From: Litoditis marina
Taxonomy: Eukaryota; Nematoda; Chromadorea; Rhabditida; Rhabditidae
Direction: 5' to 3'
DNA: 64,000 nt
NCBI GenBank assembly: GCA_964036275.1
Contig: OZ038433.1
Location: 5,249,048 to 5,313,047, forward strand
The notes under the pieces were generated by a model. It was not told the DNA's origin and searched no databases. It saw only the letters and a list, made by a program, of their open reading frames with translations. Of this stretch, positions 60,104 to 64,000 are shown in pieces (position 1 is the stretch's first letter; every line of letters starts with the position of its first letter). The position numbers were made by a program, and so were the translations under genes.

Positions 60104-60887
60104 CCAGGTTTCCAGGTCGTACATTTTAGTTTGATCACAGAATGTGGGGTGTAGATCGTACTTTGATCGATGAACACAGATTTAGGCTCGCATCTAGCTA
60201 GAAGACAAGAAACACATAAGGATTGAACACAGTTACCGTATCTCTCAATTTTGTGGTTTCTCATGAGAAGCGCAAGACCTTCTCATGAGTTGGGCTGGAA
60301 ATCAACAAAAGCTTGCAAAAAGGTTCTGATCATAGGAAATGGTCATTGGACCACCTTCTATTCAACGCCAACATAACCTCACTATTTCTCAAGTTTTCGA
60401 ATTGCGCAACTAATAATTGGTCAGTCACTAGTATAGGAAATATAAACGCATTCATTCCACAAGAGAAGGATTGCAACATAATTTTGTCCTGATCAGACGA
60501 CTTGTAAACATCGTAAATTTACAGTTTACAACCCTGTTGATAAGACTGAAACGCTTGAACGAGTAAAGAAACTATTATTTGTTATGAAATTTGGCGCTCA
60601 GTATAAGATGTAACTCATGTAACTCAAAATGTGGAAAAAAGATGTGAATTTTAGACTGACTTCATCCTTTTACTGGAAATATATTTTATAGCTATACCAT
60701 CTAGAATTTTATGATAAAACACTAAAATATAGATTATAAATACGAAACATTTGATCAAGTTTGTGTGTGAGGCGGAAATTCTTGTGTGACTCATTATTTG
60801 TTTGACTAACGGTGTTCCCTGGGAGAGATACTCTGCACACATACACAAGGCTCATATTTCATGATCTCGAGACATCAGGCGGATTTA

Positions 60888-61050
60888 CAAGTAGATATTT
60901 GACAGTTTCGGATCGCATCTTGGAGGATAGCCGTTGTCTTCCTAGAAGACTCTTTCTTCCAACCCAACTCCCCACGCCCTTTTTGACGCCAAAAACCCTT
61001 TCACGCGACATTCAGTGGGACAAAAATAAAGCTTGTATTGTATTGTAAAT
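60888..61050 (+). mobile_element. Possible retroposon 3' end
   Basis: An open frame ends close to AAAAATAAAGCTTGTATTGT and ATTGTA repeats, as at LINE 3' termini. No reverse transcriptase domain is visible upstream. Confidence 0.3.
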
Positions 61051-62050
61051 GATTACGGGTGATTTAAGAAACTAGATGTTAAGTTAACATATCGTTCTAT
61101 TTTCTACGTGACGCGTTCGACACACAAATAAGTCAAAAATGTTCAATGATAAAGCGAATGAGGACAATATTTCTTTTAGTTTCACGACTACATTCATCTT
61201 TCAAGGTGCTCAGGATTTGTCAATTGAAAGGTGATGGTTTTTAGGATTTGAAGAAAGAAAGAGAGATTACAGTTCAAACTTCAGGAACCGTCACAAAAGA
61301 GATTGTAAACGAAATCTGTTTCAGATGCAACTGTATTGTTTCGGTCGAAATAGTAGTTGTAAATGCGGTGTGTCTTATCTAATGAGTGCACGAGACCAAT
61401 AATGGTCACGGTTTAAGGTAATAACGCGTGTAAACAAATATAGACTGGTTGTAAATGTGATATTTAGAGAGCGGAATGGTCAGAATGTGGCACGCCCCAA
61501 CAATAACCCGTACAATATTCAGAATAGCGTAGATGTTTTCTCTTATCATCTTAGGTTGAAAACATGTTTTCGATTCGTTCAATCATCTATTCTGTTTACT
61601 TTCCTTAGCACATTAGAAAACAAATAGAGCTGGAAGTCATTATATTATCGATCTAGAAGGGTAATATAGGGTAGAACAACTTCATTATTTACGTGTCAAT
61701 ATGTAAACTGCAAATATTTTGCTGAAAAGTGCTTAGTAGAAGTGTAACAGTTGTAGAAGATAGACTAAGAAAAAGTGAGTCAATCATAAATAATAGTAGG
61801 GCAAACAGCTATTTCAAAAAAAAATAACAAGTGTGGTTCATTGGAGAAAAGTATATGTGAAAAAGGTACAACTTTTCGAGCGAACACATCTCTCTAGCAA
61901 CTTTCCCAGCGTTTCTCACATGGGTACTGTAACGGAAAATAATCGTCTGTGTTCGATATCGTACAATCGTTGTTGTTGAGACGTTCTCTCATGCCCGTAT
62001 TAGCATATATGTGACCGGATGAATCATGCCGCACAAAGACTGTTTGCTCT

Positions 62051-63597
62051 TCCCCGGCTGGTATCATCAAGGAGACACAGCGATAACTATCGATTGGAGA
62101 TAGATGGGGCAGGAGGTAGATCAGAGCACAGAGGGAATACTGGATACAGTACTCCCGGCTGGTATCATCAAGGAGACACAGCGATAACTATAGATTGGAG
62201 GTAGATGAGGCAGGAGGTAGAGCAGAGCACAGAGGGAATACTGGATACAGTACTCCCGGCTGGTATCATCAAGGAGACACAGCGATAACTATCGATTGGA
62301 GATAGATGGGACAGGAGGTAGAGCAGAGCACAGAGAGAATACTGGATACAGTACTCCCGGCTGGTATCATCAAGGAGACACAGCGATAACTATCGATTGG
62401 AGATAGATGGGACAGGAGGTAGAGCAGAGCACAGAGAGAATACTGGATACAGTACTCCCGGCTGGTATCATCAAGGAGACACAGCGATAACTATCGATTG
62501 GAGATAGATGGAACAGGAGGTAGAGCAGAGCACAGAGGGAATACTGGATACAGTACTCCCGGCTGGTATCATCAAGGAGACAGAGCGATAACTATCGATT
62601 GGAGATAGATGGGACAGGAGGTAGAGCAGAGCACAGAGGGAATACTAGATACAGTACTCCCGGCTGGTATCATCAAGGAGACACAGCGATAACTATCGAT
62701 TGGAGATAGATGGGACAGGAGGTAGAGCAGAGCACAGAGGGAATACTGGATACAGTACTCCCGGCTGGTATCATCAAGGAGACACAGCGATAACTATCGA
62801 TTGGAGATAGATGGGACAGGAGGTAGAGCAGAGCAGAGAGAATACTGGATACAGTACTCCCGGCTGGTATCATCAAGGAGACACAGCGATAACTATCGAT
62901 TGGAGATAGATGGAACAGGAGGTAGAGCAGAGCACAGAGGGAATACTGGATACAGTACTCCCGGCTGGTATCATCAAGGAGACACAGCGATAACTATCGA
63001 TTGGAGATAGATGGGACAGGAGGTAGAGCAGAGCACAGAGGGAATATTGGATACAGTACTCCCGGCTGGTATCATCAAGGAGACACAGCTATAACTATCG
63101 ATTGGAGATAGATGGAACAGGAGGTAGGGCAGAGCACAGAGGGAATACTGGATACAGTACTCCCGGCTGGTATCATCAAGGAGACACAGCGATAACTATC
63201 GATTGGAGATAGATGGGACAGGAGGTAGAGCAGAGCACAGAGAGAATACTGGATACAGTACTCCCGGCTGGTATCATCAAGGAGACACAGCTATAATTAT
63301 CGATTGGAGATAGATGGGACAGGAGGTAGAGCAGAGCACAGAGGGAATACTGGATACAGTAATCCCGGCTGGTATCATCAAGGAGACACAGCGATAACTA
63401 TCGATTGGAGATAGATGGGACAGGAGGTAGAGCAGAGCACAGAGGGAATACTGGATACAGTACTCCCGGCTGGTATCATCAAGGAGACACAGCGATAACT
63501 ATCGATTGGAGATAGATGGGACAGGAGGTAGAGCAGAGCACAGAGAGAATACTGGATACAGTACTCCCGGCTGGTATCATAAAGGAGACACAGCAAT
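62051..63597. repeat. 101-bp minisatellite, about 15.3 copies
   Basis: The unit starts CCCGGCTGGTATCATCAAGG and includes GCGATAACTATCGATTGG. Unit starts step by 101 bases from 62151 to 63563 except one 99-base unit with a 2-base deletion (62757 to 62856). Units are over 95% alike. 101 is not a multiple of three, so any open frame shifts each unit. Includes the short palindrome ATCGAT. No gene recognised inside. Confidence 0.97.
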
Positions 63598-64000
63598 ATT
63601 CACGTAAACTGGATTGTCTGAATCTGTAGCAATAATATGAGCCCGAATCACAACTCATGTTTGATCTCAGATCTTTCGTACAGACAGATTGGTGATAAAA
63701 CATATCCGAAAGTAAAATACCATTTTTCAGTTTGTCTGCGTCGTACACCGTTACACTTTACAACATTCGTGAAAAAATTAACATCCACAAAAAAGATTTA
63801 TTGGGGAAAACTCTATTGTAAAATGAAAACATGAGTGATAAGGATAAAAAGTAGCTGTTTTAGGAACGACACCCTGGTACATTCATGGAGCATGCTTCTA
63901 TGGTTGAAACAGACCTCCCAGGAAGTAAATAGTTCAGATCAAAATTTCAAAGGGTGTCGTCTTGCAAAATCTAATGGGTCAACCGAGGGCATTAATAAAG
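63598..64000. other. No recognised feature
   Basis: AT-rich sequence after the minisatellite. One 65-codon open frame has no recognisable content. Confidence 0.5.

Larger units (their letters stand above)
57011..62050. other. Upstream flank of gene C, non-coding
   Basis: No supported gene. It holds one MITE, a GA-rich tract, a local direct repeat near 60 kb and a possible retroposon 3' end. The gene C promoter should lie here. No clear TATA box was identified at a defined start. Confidence 0.6.

Noticed and set aside
62051..63597. Possible CRISPR array
   Set aside because: Units are contiguous 101-base tandem copies with no spacers, in a eukaryotic context.

Overview
The window looks like nuclear DNA from a nematode, probably a rhabditid with a repeat-rich genome. 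I infer this from AT-rich sequence, many introns with GT..AG borders and short T-rich acceptors of the TTTCAG/TTCCAG type, a tandem pair of HNF4-type nuclear hormone receptors (a family expanded in nematodes), a Mesh/SUSD2-type gene, and dense small non-autonomous DNA transposons. Species cannot be named from sequence alone.

Three protein-coding genes could be assembled exon by exon with consistent splice phases. Gene A (6287-24442, +, 15 exons, 613 aa) and gene B (29683-35466, +, 12 exons, 522 aa) are nuclear hormone receptors with a two-zinc-finger DNA-binding domain and an HNF4-like ligand-binding domain. They share six intron positions and phases, so they are tandem duplicates. Gene C (57003-37335, -, 36 exons, 1435 aa) is a type I membrane protein with signal peptide, NIDO, AMOP, VWD and sushi domains, one transmembrane helix and a short tail: the architecture of Drosophila Mesh. 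Genes B and C converge, with 1.9 kb between their stop codons. A tRNA-Tyr(GTA) gene with a canonical 10-nt intron lies in an intron of gene B.

Layout: 1-6286, non-coding with transposon copies and pyrimidine tracts; 6287-24442, gene A, whose 3.0-kb and 7.4-kb first introns are full of repeats; 24443-29682, intergenic, with an unusual scattered GC-rich motif (core TCGCCGGCGA); 29683-35466, gene B; 35467-37334, convergent 3' flanks; 37335-57010, gene C, where several introns each carry their own transposon copies; 57011-62050, upstream of gene C, repeats only; 62051-63597, a 101-bp minisatellite of about 15 units; 63598-64000, nothing recognised.

Repeat families defined by comparing copies within the window include: a ~133-bp element with ends TATACTAGAAG/CTAACAGTATA (eleven copies); a 466-bp element flanked by TTAA (two copies); a ~240-bp element with ends TATAGTCT; a ~70-bp fold-back with ends TGTAGTTTG/CAAACTACA; a ~115-bp hairpin; and tRNA-derived SINE-like sequences. 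No bacterial-type operons, CRISPR arrays or defence systems are present. The best candidates for something undescribed are the TCGCCGGCGA array, the splice-donor-like (GTAAC)n repeat in gene C, and the transposon families themselves.
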